A stretch of 34,811 nucleotides of DNA, taken from positions 1 to 34,811 of the forward strand of contig CAZYLK010000047.1 in NCBI GenBank assembly GCA_964648365.1, read 5' to 3'. The translations under genes were made by a program, and so were the position numbers. The notes beneath the pieces are model-generated. The model was not told the DNA's origin. It saw only the letters and a list, made by a program, of their open reading frames with translations, and searched no databases. This document shows, one piece after another, positions 13,881 to 21,782 of this stretch. The stretch is from SURF-32 sp964648365 (GTDB lineage Bacteria; Planctomycetota; Phycisphaerae; UBA1845). Each line of letters starts with the position of its first letter. Within the stretch, counting starts at the first letter, position 1.

Positions 13881-15140
13881 AACGAGCACCCCCTCGCCAT
13901 CGCGCACCGCCGGTATCCCCAGCGTCTCCCGCGCCCATGCTTCGGGCACCGCCATGCCCAGGTTGTGAATCGCCGAGCCCAAGACCTGGGTAAACTCCAC
14001 GACGTTGCGCGGCCGGGGCGGCTTGCGGGTGAGCAGGGGAACCGGCGCGCCGGGGCCGAAGCGCAGATGGGTGAGCGGCGTGAGGATGTCTCGACGAATC
14101 GTTGCGGCCTCGTTGCGGACATCATCTTCGCGGATGTCTTGACGGACGCGATCGTGAACCTCTGACGCCGTCAGCGTGCCGGCCGCGCCGGTCGTTTCGG
14201 TCGTCAGCGTCTGACCCAGCCACGCCTTGCTCATCTCGCGGTTGAGAAAGTTCACAAGATCGACGTAGGGCGGGCCGGCCGTGCCGCGACCGGCTTCTAC
14301 GAATTGCAGTTCGACCGCCCGGCTGAACACCCCGGCCGCATTGCTGCCCAGCGTCTCCAGCATCTGCAAGAGTTCGCGCTTTTCCTCGGGCGTCGCGCTG
14401 TTGTCATAGCGAGCGATGCGAACGGGCATGCCGAAGATCTCCGAAAAGATCAGCCAGTCCTTCAGCGTCAGGTTCTTGGCCAGATAGGTCATAGCCGAGA
14501 CGCGCAGCAGGCCGCCGCGCTGAGGATAGCCCGACGCGGCGTGCGGCGCGTGGACGACAAACTTGTTCGGCGGCAGCGCCGCGCCATCCCGCGGCTCGTC
14601 GCTCGTCAGCACGCGCACGCCGCCGAAGTCGTCGAGTACGAGCCGCTCGAACGCAACGGGCACGATGTCCACCAGCGCCAGTTCGCCGCCCTGTACGTCC
14701 CACACAAGCTCGGCCACCGCGATGTTACGCCCGACGGCCAGCGACAGATGCCGCAGCGCCCGCTCGAACGGTTCCAACTGCGCCAGCGTCCGCCGGCAAT
14801 AGTCCGCCGCCTCATCCGCCGCCGCCCGATCCACGCCGTCATACACATCCGCCGCACTGAGCACCTGCCACGGCGCGTTTGTCACCGCCAGCCGCCGCGT
14901 GTTGGCAACGGAGTAGAGGTGCGGGTCTTTTTCCTCCATTTCTTCATAGAGTTGCATCGCTGATGACAGTGACCCATCATCCGCCTCGCGCAGGATGGCG
15001 ATCAATCGGCTCGGCGTCAGCCCGCTGGAGGGATAATCGCGCTGCGCGTCCTCCGCACGGGGGACGATCATGGTTCCCAGGCGCGGGCGTTTGGGTACGC
15101 GCCGGCGGACGGCGTTGACGACGCGTTGCGTTATTCTCAT
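13851..15140 (-). CDS. Mu-like phage portal protein (DUF935/gp29 type)
   Basis: The portal forms the DNA-entry ring of a phage head. This 429-aa protein matches the DUF935 pattern: SGLTPSRLIAILREADDG near the start, LYEEMEEKDPHLYSVANTRR, NKFVVHAPHAASG, then the core LTLKDWLIFSEIFGMPVRIA, EMSKAWLGQTLTTET and DIREDDVRNEAATIRRDILTP. The start is the ATG at 15140, with gagga 7 nt upstream; the longer frame extends into the terminase gene and is rejected. The C-terminus is cut off by the octamer repeat. It is the second gene after the terminase, with a 91-bp gap holding a REP-like palindrome. No protease, major capsid, tail or integrase gene is nearby, so this is a phage remnant or a retained pair. 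Confidence 0.88.
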   Translation of the reverse strand: MRITQRVVNAVRRRVPKRPRLGTMIVPRAEDAQRDYPSSGLTPSRLIAILREADDGSLSSAMQLYEEMEEKDPHLYSVANTRRLAVTNAPWQVLSAADVYDGVDRAAADEAADYCRRTLAQLEPFERALRHLSLAVGRNIAVAELVWDVQGGELALVDIVPVAFERLVLDDFGGVRVLTSDEPRDGAALPPNKFVVHAPHAASGYPQRGGLLRVSAMTYLAKNLTLKDWLIFSEIFGMPVRIARYDNSATPEEKRELLQMLETLGSNAAGVFSRAVELQFVEAGRGTAGPPYVDLVNFLNREMSKAWLGQTLTTETTGAAGTLTASEVHDRVRQDIREDDVRNEAATIRRDILTPLTHLRFGPGAPVPLLTRKPPRPRNVVEFTQVLGSAIHNLGMAVPEAWARETLGIPAVRDGEGVLVAEGSKGVRE

Positions 15141-15204
15141 GACGGATTCCTCACGTGTGTCAGGTTCGAGCGACTCGGTGCGTTTGTGCGTTCCGCGAAG
15201 AACT

Positions 15205-15222
15205 CCCGGCTTGAAAGCCGGG
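15205..15222 (+). repeat. REP-like 8-2-8 palindrome
   Basis: cccggctt-ga-aagccggg is a perfect hairpin with flanks aact and ggctctgagg. It lies between the terminase stop and the portal ribosome site. The copy at 25619-25636 has the same flanks but different, still complementary arms. Confidence 0.85.
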
Positions 15223-15231
15223 GCTCTGAGG

Positions 15232-16764
15232 TCACCATGTACCATTTCTATGAAACGGGGTGGCGTCCGAGACGGTCCATTCCAGCGCCCCGGTCGCCTC
15301 GCCCGCGGCGCGCACGGCCAGCGCCGCCGCCCAGAACCGGTCGGCATGACCGTCCGACCCGCGCCCCGCTGAGAGAAGGAAATGCCCAGTGGCCGAGACC
15401 GCGCGGCGAACGCTGTGCCAGTCATTGCGGATGCGCTCGTCGGCGGGGATTCGGATGCGCTGCTGTTCTACGAGAACGCGCAGGGCTACGGCCATCTGTG
15501 ACTTTGCCGCGGCCGTGAATGTGACGGCGTCGATCCGGTGCGGCCCGAACGCAGCGAGCGCAGTTTCGGCCAGTTGCATGCCCACTCCGCCGGCGTCTAT
15601 GGCGGCCCGACGCATCCGTCGGATGCACAGCAGTTCAGCCAGCAACGCGTACTGCCGGTCGAAGGGCGCCGAGGCCAGTTCCAGCACGGCCGCCGTGCGC
15701 AGCAGTTCGCCATGTCGCTCGAGGATCCAGATCACGGTAAGGTCGCGGCGGCGGCCGATGTCCATGCCGAGGTACAGGTCGCGCGGGCTGCGGGCGATGG
15801 AAGGCAGCAGAGTGCGTATGTGTGGCTCGGTGCGGGCAATCAGTCCGTGTGTGGCACCTCCGGAACATGTGGCGCCTCTGGTCTGTGTGGCACCGGCTTG
15901 CAACCGGTGGTTTTTCTGTGTGACTGGGCGGGGGGTGGTTCCACCCTCGGAAGACACCGGTTGCAAACCGGTGCCACATCCAGAACACGCCGGTTGCAAA
16001 CCGGTGCGAGGCAGTCCTCTGACCTCGTCATCGTCCTCGCACGCCCGAATCCGCTCATAGGTCAGAAACGCGGTCGCTTCATCGAGGAACTCGCACAAAA
16101 ACTCCTGCCGGTACAGTTCCTCGTCGCCCATTGCCTCCCGGATCGCGGCCGCGTCCACGTCTAGGCCCTGGGCGATGGCATCGGGCAGCGTGATGGTCGA
16201 GCGGGCGAAGCGATCGTTCGTGCGCAGCTCATAGAACATGTTCGACTGCCCCTTCGGCGTCGACGCCACGTCCAGTTCGCCGCCGCCGCGCATCAGCGAG
16301 GGGAAGATCGACGCCCATATCGCCCGGTCGTCCTGGTGCATGGCGAACTCGTCGAGGAAAACATCGCCTGTAAATCCGCGGGCGGTGTCCGGGTTGGCGG
16401 GCAGGCCGATGATCCGCACGCCGCCCGGCAGCACGATCTCAAGCTGTCGAAAGCGGGTTCCCGCGAACGTGCGGTCGTCGTAGTAATCACAGGCGATCTT
16501 GAGCGTCTGACAATGCTGCCGCGCCTTGCGCATCAGTTCGCGACTCTGCCGCTCCCCGGCCGAGAGAAAGATCTGATTCCGCCGCCGCCGCAAACCGCGC
16601 AGGATCCGCCGCAGCGATTTCGTAAAGCTCTTGCCCGTCTGCCGCGACCAGCAGTTCCAGCGAAAGCGGTCCGGCGCGTCCACGTCTTCCTGTTGATAGG
16701 GCAGCAGCGGCACGCAAGGCGCGGCGGTGGCGGGGAGCGAGCGAGTTGAAGAGGGGGGCGTCAT
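15232..16764 (-). CDS. Mu-like phage large terminase (gp28 type) with in-frame palindrome insert
   Basis: This is the DNA-packaging motor: ATPase plus RNase H-like nuclease, 510 aa. Walker A is WSRQTGKS (residues 39-46) and Walker B is DVFLDEFA (134-141, Asp138/Glu139). The coupling motif ASTPKG lies at 167-172. The nuclease acidic residues are Asp335 (LGMDIGRR), Asp390 (AAIDAGGVG) and Asp475 (HADRFWAAALA), so all core motifs are intact. Between the two domains, residues about 251-307 are low-complexity (RTGLQPACSGCGTGLQPV...) and are read from three palindromes at 15892-16004. The insert keeps the frame. The ATG at 16764 has no clear ribosome site. It pairs with the portal gene downstream. 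Confidence 0.9.
   Translation of the reverse strand: MTPPSSTRSLPATAAPCVPLLPYQQEDVDAPDRFRWNCWSRQTGKSFTKSLRRILRGLRRRRNQIFLSAGERQSRELMRKARQHCQTLKIACDYYDDRTFAGTRFRQLEIVLPGGVRIIGLPANPDTARGFTGDVFLDEFAMHQDDRAIWASIFPSLMRGGGELDVASTPKGQSNMFYELRTNDRFARSTITLPDAIAQGLDVDAAAIREAMGDEELYRQEFLCEFLDEATAFLTYERIRACEDDDEVRGLPRTGLQPACSGCGTGLQPVSSEGGTTPRPVTQKNHRLQAGATQTRGATCSGGATHGLIARTEPHIRTLLPSIARSPRDLYLGMDIGRRRDLTVIWILERHGELLRTAAVLELASAPFDRQYALLAELLCIRRMRRAAIDAGGVGMQLAETALAAFGPHRIDAVTFTAAAKSQMAVALRVLVEQQRIRIPADERIRNDWHSVRRAVSATGHFLLSAGRGSDGHADRFWAAALAVRAAGEATGALEWTVSDATPFHRNGTW
15892..16004 (+). repeat. Cluster of three ACCGGTTGCAAACCGGT palindromes inside the terminase gene
   Basis: Palindromes lie at 15892-15908 (accggcttgcaaccggt, one mismatch), 15956-15972 (accggtt-gca-aaccggt, perfect) and 15990-16004 (ccggttgcaaaccgg). 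The repeated flanks tgtgtggcacc and tgtggcacc lie around them. The cluster sits in the inter-domain region of the terminase and is translated in frame. Confidence 0.85.
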
Positions 16765-16960
16765 TGCGATTCGGACATTCAGCGAAAAAAGCCGTCGCCT
16801 TCACCCTGCCGCCTTGTCGCGCGGGCGCTCGTCATACCGCAGAGAAGACGACGGCGTGTCGATATAACGTCTGCGCTGATCGCTCAATGCGGTCGGTTCA
16901 GAAGCCACGTTCGCTTCGCAAGTGTGGCACCCGGCCTGTCTCGAAGCTCCGGCGGTACGA

Positions 16961-16989
16961 TTGACCGGCCGGACCGCGGAACTTAGAAT
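16961..16989 (+). promoter_or_regulatory. Probable sigma70-type promoter of the 17051 gene
   Basis: TTGACC (16961-16966) and TAGAAT (16984-16989) are separated by 17 nt. The start of transcription would be near 16996, leaving a leader of about 55 nt with a good ribosome site (aaggag). Nothing else is recognised in the rest of the 286-bp divergent gap (16765-17050). Confidence 0.65.
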
Positions 16990-17050
16990 GTTGCCTCGGG
17001 AGGACGGGAATACGGGAGTGCTATCGAGAGCCATTTCAAGGAGTCGGTCG

Positions 17051-18217
17051 ATGATGCGAGCGGTGTTACTTGCAGTCGCGCTGATGGCGGGTGTTTCTCC
17101 GGCCTGCGCCGAGAGCAGATTCGACGGGCGGGCCGGCTTGGACAAGGACGAGGCTCCCGTGCCTCGCGTGTACGCCTCCCAGGGGAGCCACCGCCTCTGG
17201 GTGATCCCGGACACCACAGAGGGCGCGACCGGCGCCGAGTATCGACTGCTTGACGGCCGTCGCGAGGTCTGGCGCTCGACGCTCTGGTTCGTGGCCGATG
17301 GCGCGCTCGTTTTCGAGACGGGAGAGGTCTGGGTCTATGCGGTAGTTCGCCCCGCGAGGCCGGAGGATGGCGAGGTGGAGAACTCGGGTGACCAAGTTCA
17401 GGGAGCTGACGCGTACCTTGAAAGACTGCTGGCAGACCTCAGACGGGTAGAGCGCGAAGCCGACTTCGCTGCGGCTGCTCGTCTGGACGAGTCCTTTGAG
17501 CTCGTCGTCCTTGAGCCGGACGGCCGCATCCGCATGCAGGAAAAGAACACTCGGGACGCCTTCGCAGGGATTGTGCGCGAGAACGAGGATCTCGCGCCCC
17601 TCGGCGTCTTCGCCCATATCCCGACCGACCGTGTCATCGTCCGCTTCCGTGGAACGACTGACCACTTGCCTGAGTACTGGCGGATCTACAGCTCGTCGCG
17701 CGCGGACTTGCTCGACACTATCGAGTTCAATATCCACGAAGCCAGTCGCTGGCCCTCGGCCCCACAACACCTGCTGGAGGTTGACAGCATCGCCGGGACG
17801 GACCTGTTCGTCGTTCACTGGTGGCAGTTGGGCTGCGCCGGGCATTACACGGTCGTCACGTCGGAGGGCGAGCCGATCTGGACGCTCGAGCCGGATGTGC
17901 GCTACCCGTTCGACGATCAGGACGGCCGCCCGCGTGCTGCGAACCGCATGTCACTCGAGGAAGCCAAGAAGCACGCCACCCTCGTCGGCGTCAAGCGCCC
18001 CGAACAGTTCAGCTTCCGCCCGTTCGACGAAAACAACTACCGCACCTTCAGCGTCAAGCCGGCCGGAGTGCGGGCGTGGCGGATTGAGGAGGTCGAACGG
18101 CGGCAACCACAGGACATCCCGGCCCCGGTCAGAAACGATGCTGATCACGCGGAAGACGGTATTCCGAGTCTTCTTGGTCAGGTTGGGGACGGGAGCCTGA
18201 AGATCGAGTTCGAATGA
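17051..18217 (+). CDS. Exported hypothetical protein, 388 aa
   Basis: I do not recognise the family. The start is the ATG at 17051, with aaggag 7 nt upstream. A clear signal peptide (MMRAVLLAVALMAGVSPACA, then ESRFDG) predicts export. The mature part has no further membrane segment. It begins with a compact strand-rich region (HRLWVIPDTTEGATGAEYRL...VWRSTLWFVADGALVFETGEV). A charged helical stretch follows (YLERLLADLRRVEREADFAA). The C-terminal region is Trp- and His-containing (LFVVHWWQLGCAGHYTVVT). No catalytic motif can be named. A sigma70-type promoter precedes it. It is divergent from the terminase gene and convergent with the three-repeat exported protein. Confidence 0.8.
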   Translation: MMRAVLLAVALMAGVSPACAESRFDGRAGLDKDEAPVPRVYASQGSHRLWVIPDTTEGATGAEYRLLDGRREVWRSTLWFVADGALVFETGEVWVYAVVRPARPEDGEVENSGDQVQGADAYLERLLADLRRVEREADFAAAARLDESFELVVLEPDGRIRMQEKNTRDAFAGIVRENEDLAPLGVFAHIPTDRVIVRFRGTTDHLPEYWRIYSSSRADLLDTIEFNIHEASRWPSAPQHLLEVDSIAGTDLFVVHWWQLGCAGHYTVVTSEGEPIWTLEPDVRYPFDDQDGRPRAANRMSLEEAKKHATLVGVKRPEQFSFRPFDENNYRTFSVKPAGVRAWRIEEVERRQPQDIPAPVRNDADHAEDGIPSLLGQVGDGSLKIEFE

Positions 18218-18269
18218 TGGGCTCGGTGCGCGCCTGGGTTCAGTGCACCTCGAGTGTCGGCCGGCGGCG

Positions 18270-18304
18270 TGCCTCCGCCCGGCGACCGCAATAGGCCGGA
18301 GGCA
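18270..18304. terminator. Possible hairpin downstream of the 17051 gene
   Basis: tgcctccg (18270-18277) pairs with cggaggca (18297-18304). There is no T run, so a terminator role is only suggested by its position between convergent genes. Confidence 0.3.
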
Positions 18305-18323
18305 GGGACGTTGGTCAGGAGAA

Positions 18324-18448
18324 CGAAGAAAAGGTGTCAGGATGATTTTTCTGACACTGGCCTTCAGGATGCAAATGTCGTTCCTTGCGGGAGGCGATAC
18401 GAGCGCCGAAGTGCTCTACTGAAAAATCATCCTGACACCTTTTCTTCG
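18324..18448. repeat. 28-bp perfect inverted repeat, MITE-like
   Basis: Arms of 28 bp (18324-18351 and 18421-18448) are perfectly complementary and carry the core aaaaggtgtcaggatgattt. They enclose 69 bp with no coding capacity. The element ends 7 bp from the stop of the minus-strand gene. The ggtgtcagga core resembles sequences found around IS200/REP-associated transposases, but no transposase is present. It could also act as a two-way terminator between the convergent genes. Confidence 0.8.
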
Positions 18449-18454
18449 CCGGCA

Positions 18455-19918
18455 TCAGTCGATCACCGTGACCGTTCCCGAGCCGATGCCGTAGATCGGG
18501 TCGCCGCTGTCCGGGTCGAACGAGTTGCCCGTGCTCTCAATGGTGACCTCGATCAGGTCGCCGCATTCGTAATGTTCATCCAGCCGCAGCGTCCGCGTAT
18601 TGTCCGTACCGATGTTGTTACCGTCGAAGCCATCGGCGCCGGTTCCGTCGCCGAGCAGGATCACCGTATGGAAGCCGGAGCCTTGGGCGCTGTCGGCGTC
18701 TTCCAGGTGGTTGGCCTCGACGGTGAAGCGTGAGGCGCACTCCAGCGTGCCCTCGCTGGACGCCAGCGGCGGAACCCGCACATCCACGGACGTGTCGCCG
18801 CTGCCGGTACCGCGGGTCAGGTTGACTTGCACGAAGGCGGTGGTGGCATTGCGGATGCGGACACGCACCTTCTCGGTCGGCGTCTGGCCGTCATCGCCGC
18901 CGTCGTCGCCCGGTCTGGGCAGGTTGGGCGCGGGCGCCTCGCCGTAGTTGTACACGTCGATCGTGCCGGTCGGGGTTTCGCTGACGCTGCTGCCGACGCC
19001 GGTCCCGTCGTCCGTGACGGTCACCACGACGGTCTGTTTGCAGAGATAGTGCTCGTCGACTTGGAGGAACCGTTCGCCGGACGGCCCCACGCTGCCGGAG
19101 TCGAACCCTTCGGTCCCCGTGCCCTCGCCATCGAACACGATGCTGTCGGACGTGCCCTCGATGGTGCCTTCGATCTTGTAGGTGAACCCGCACGGAAGCG
19201 TGCCGGCGGTGTACTCGCCCGGCGGCACCTGGACGAGGATCTGCCCCGGCGGATCGACGCCTTCGACGGTGTTCGTGCTGCTGATGATGATGTTCGCGTC
19301 GGTCGCGGTGGCGTTGTCGAGCCGGAACGTCAGGTCGCCCCGCTCTTCCGCCGGTCCGCCATCGACCGGATCCGGGATCTCTTCTCCCGGCCGCACCACG
19401 CGGACCTCGCCGCTGGCCGGGTTGTTGACGCGCACGAGGATCGTGTCGACGCACTCGAAGTCGAACGTATTGAACAGCACTCGCTCACCTTGAAGCCCCA
19501 CGCTACCGGAGTCGAATCCGGTCGTGCCGGTGCCGTCTCCGGCGAGGGTCACGGGCGTCAGCCCGGTATCGATCACGCTGGCGGCGACCTCGATCCTGGC
19601 GTTGCAGAGGACAACGCCCGTCGTCGTCGCGCCGGCCTCGACGCGGATGATTGCCTCGTTGGTCAGCGCGACCTGCGCCTGCCGCTGTGCCGACCCGTCT
19701 CCCAGGTCGAGCGGCGTGACCTCGCCGTCCTCGTCCGTCAGCCCGGACGTGGATATCTTGATCTCGACGGGGTTGTCGGTGGGGTTTTCAATACGGACGG
19801 CCAGCCCCTCAACCGGCGGCGCGGGTTCCAGGTAGCCCAGACCGCAGCCGTATCCGATGCCGAGCAGCACGGTCAGCGCGATGACCAGGCAGACGGGGTT
19901 TCGAGGAGATGTCTTCAT
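18455..19918 (-). CDS. Exported protein with three homologous Cys-containing repeats
   Basis: This 487-aa protein has a hydrophobic export signal (VCLVIALTVLLGIGYGCGLG); the Cys at its end could be a lipoprotein anchor, but the lipobox is loose. The mature part has three units of about 120-140 residues. Each starts with an (I/L)xNxT strand (VRIENPTDNP, FRLDNATATD, VRIRNATTAF). Each later carries G(D/E)GTGxxGFD(S/G)xx(V/I)G followed about 18 residues on by a Cys (FDFECVD, HYLCKQ, HYECGD), with a second Cys earlier in each unit. Asp- and Gly-rich loops suggest a strand-rich surface protein. The start is the ATG at 19918; the longer upstream frame would overlap the ParA gene and is rejected. I do not recognise a named family. 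Confidence 0.8.
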   Translation of the reverse strand: MKTSPRNPVCLVIALTVLLGIGYGCGLGYLEPAPPVEGLAVRIENPTDNPVEIKISTSGLTDEDGEVTPLDLGDGSAQRQAQVALTNEAIIRVEAGATTTGVVLCNARIEVAASVIDTGLTPVTLAGDGTGTTGFDSGSVGLQGERVLFNTFDFECVDTILVRVNNPASGEVRVVRPGEEIPDPVDGGPAEERGDLTFRLDNATATDANIIISSTNTVEGVDPPGQILVQVPPGEYTAGTLPCGFTYKIEGTIEGTSDSIVFDGEGTGTEGFDSGSVGPSGERFLQVDEHYLCKQTVVVTVTDDGTGVGSSVSETPTGTIDVYNYGEAPAPNLPRPGDDGGDDGQTPTEKVRVRIRNATTAFVQVNLTRGTGSGDTSVDVRVPPLASSEGTLECASRFTVEANHLEDADSAQGSGFHTVILLGDGTGADGFDGNNIGTDNTRTLRLDEHYECGDLIEVTIESTGNSFDPDSGDPIYGIGSGTVTVID

Positions 19919-20100
19919 GGCCGGTAGAGGCTCCGCGGCGGCGAACGGCGAGCGCCGCAGGTCTATCGGCAGGTCGTCGGCGACCGTGCAGAGCGGGTCG
20001 TCGCGCGATCGGACCGCGAGCGGACGCTTAGTATTGATAACCGCGATTTTGCCGGAATTGTGGTAAAGGGACGGCGCGGGGCAGGCCGATAACAATACTG

Positions 20101-20121
20101 CCACCCCGTGAGGGGGGGTGG
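20101..20121 (+). promoter_or_regulatory. Leader hairpin upstream of the ParA-like gene
   Basis: ccacccc pairs with ggggtgg around a short loop, about 95 nt before the GTG start. The divergent gap 19919-20215 also holds agtattg (20029-20035) and its complement caatact (20092-20098), a possible weak operator. No convincing -35/-10 pair is seen. Confidence 0.3.
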
Positions 20122-20215
20122 TGCGCTGCGCGACGCGGAAGCCGGAGGCGATACCCGCGCGCGGCAGAACAACCAGACCTTCGCCCCACTCAGGGATGTT
20201 GTGAGGAGCGATTCC

Positions 20216-21685
20216 GTGCGAATCATCACCGTTGCGAATCAAAAGGGCGGCTGCGGCAAGACCACGGTGGCCATCAACCTGGCCGCGTCCCTGGCTGCGG
20301 TCGGAAAGCGCGTGCTGCTGGTCGATCTCGACCCCCAGGGTCACTGTGCCCTGGGTATGGCCGTGCCGGAGGACCAGATCGACCTGTCCGTCCACGACTG
20401 CCTGATGAACGACGGCCGCGCCGAGGCGCTGGAACTGTCGCGCATCCGGTGGCAGATCACGCCCAACCTCGACCTGCTTCCCTCCAAGATGGACCTGGCC
20501 CGGTTCGAGCCTGCGGTGGCTGACTGCGACGACGCGGACGCGCGGCTGGCGCGCTTTCTGTCGCCCCATGCGGGACACTACGACTTCTGCGTGGTGGATT
20601 GCCCGCCGCACTGGGGGGCGCTGATGCGCAACGGCATCCGCGCCGCCGATGACGTGGTCATCCCGGTGGACACGGGTTATTTCTCGCTGCACGGGCTGAC
20701 GCGGCAGCTTACCTCGATCCAGGAGTACGGCCGGCGGCATGGGTGCCGCCTGCGGGCCAGGGTTCTGGCGAATCAGTACGACGTGCGGACGAAGCTCGCC
20801 CGGGAGATTCTCGCAGAGTTGCGGCGCAAGTTCGGCAACCTCGTCTTCGACACGGTGCTGAACTTCAATACCAAGCTGAAGGAGGGGGCGAGCTTCGGCC
20901 AGCCGATTACGGAGTTCGCGCCCAACAGCGCGGGCGCCCGCGATTTCAGCGCCTTGGCCACTGAGTTGATCGAGCAGGCGGCGCCCGCCGCCGTCGACGT
21001 GATGAACCAGCGGCCGGCTGCCGAAATTCTGCGCCAGGCCGAAACGCTGGCGGCGGAGGCGGAACGACTGCTGGCGACGACGCACACGCTGGTCTCGCGA
21101 CCGGATGGGAAGGCCCGGACCATTCGCCCGAGCGACGCCCCGCCCGCTCCGGCGACCAGCGCTGGGACGCCGGTTCTCTGCTTTGTCGATGATGTGGATG
21201 CTCCGGAGCCGGGATCGACCGGTCCCGCACCGGGAGGCGACGGGCGCGGCCCGAACGGCGCCGCCATCGCCACCCTGGCGCCGCCGGCGCCAAGCGTGGC
21301 ACCCGTCGGGAGAGCCGCGCCGTCAGCCGCTGCTTCCACGCCGCGCCCTGTGCCGGAGGTCGATCACGACGAGATCGAGCGGAAGATATCGCGGATTTAT
21401 GGCGTCGAGCAGATGGGCGAGGAGACGATCTTCCGCAGCCACGTTCCCGGCGCCCGGCAGGTCCAGATCGCGGGCGACTTCAACGACTGGATGCCGCACA
21501 ACACGCCCATGCTGGCGCTGGGCGCGGGCGACTACGAATGCCGCCTCCGGCTGCCCCGCGGCAAGTACCGCTACCGCCTGGTCATCGACGGCCGCTGGTC
21601 GCACGACATCCACAACCCGCGCGTCGAGACCAACGAGTACGGCGAACTGAACTCGGTGGTGGACGTTCAGACGGCCGCGGTCTGA
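20216..21685 (+). CDS. ParA-type ATPase fused to an AMPK-type glycogen-binding domain
   Basis: This 489-aa cytoplasmic protein has two parts. Residues 1 to about 260 are a ParA/MinD-type ATPase: deviant Walker A KGGCGKTT (10-17), VLLVDLDPQGH and DFCVVDCPPHWG. A Pro/Ala-rich linker of about 130 residues follows. Residues about 400-485 form a CBM48/AMPK-beta glycogen-binding domain: QVQIAGDFNDWMPHNTPM, then LPRGKYRYRLVIDGRW, then DIHNPRVETNEYGELNSVVDV. The two Trp residues that stack on glucan in AMPK-beta are present (Trp425 and Trp461), as is the late Asn. The start is GTG at 20216 with gaggag 7 nt upstream. No parB or parS is nearby, so a chromosome-partition role is not supported. It may position glycogen or another glucan body, or sense it; this is inference. 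Confidence 0.9.
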   Translation: MRIITVANQKGGCGKTTVAINLAASLAAVGKRVLLVDLDPQGHCALGMAVPEDQIDLSVHDCLMNDGRAEALELSRIRWQITPNLDLLPSKMDLARFEPAVADCDDADARLARFLSPHAGHYDFCVVDCPPHWGALMRNGIRAADDVVIPVDTGYFSLHGLTRQLTSIQEYGRRHGCRLRARVLANQYDVRTKLAREILAELRRKFGNLVFDTVLNFNTKLKEGASFGQPITEFAPNSAGARDFSALATELIEQAAPAAVDVMNQRPAAEILRQAETLAAEAERLLATTHTLVSRPDGKARTIRPSDAPPAPATSAGTPVLCFVDDVDAPEPGSTGPAPGGDGRGPNGAAIATLAPPAPSVAPVGRAAPSAAASTPRPVPEVDHDEIERKISRIYGVEQMGEETIFRSHVPGARQVQIAGDFNDWMPHNTPMLALGAGDYECRLRLPRGKYRYRLVIDGRWSHDIHNPRVETNEYGELNSVVDVQTAAV

Positions 21686-21782
21686 CGCTCAGCGGATTCC
21701 GGCAGTCCGCGCTGCGGTACAGAATCTGTCGCGCGTGCGTTGCGAAGTTCGGTCGCCGCCGGATGAGTTGTCCGTTCGCCTG

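Noticed and set aside
15140..15425. N-terminal extension of the portal gene
   Set aside because: It overlaps the terminase 3' end and lacks a ribosome site, while the ATG at 15140 has gagga at the right distance.
18455..21085. 876-aa version of the three-repeat exported protein
   Set aside because: The upstream part runs antisense through the ParA gene; the ATG at 19918 begins a proper export signal.
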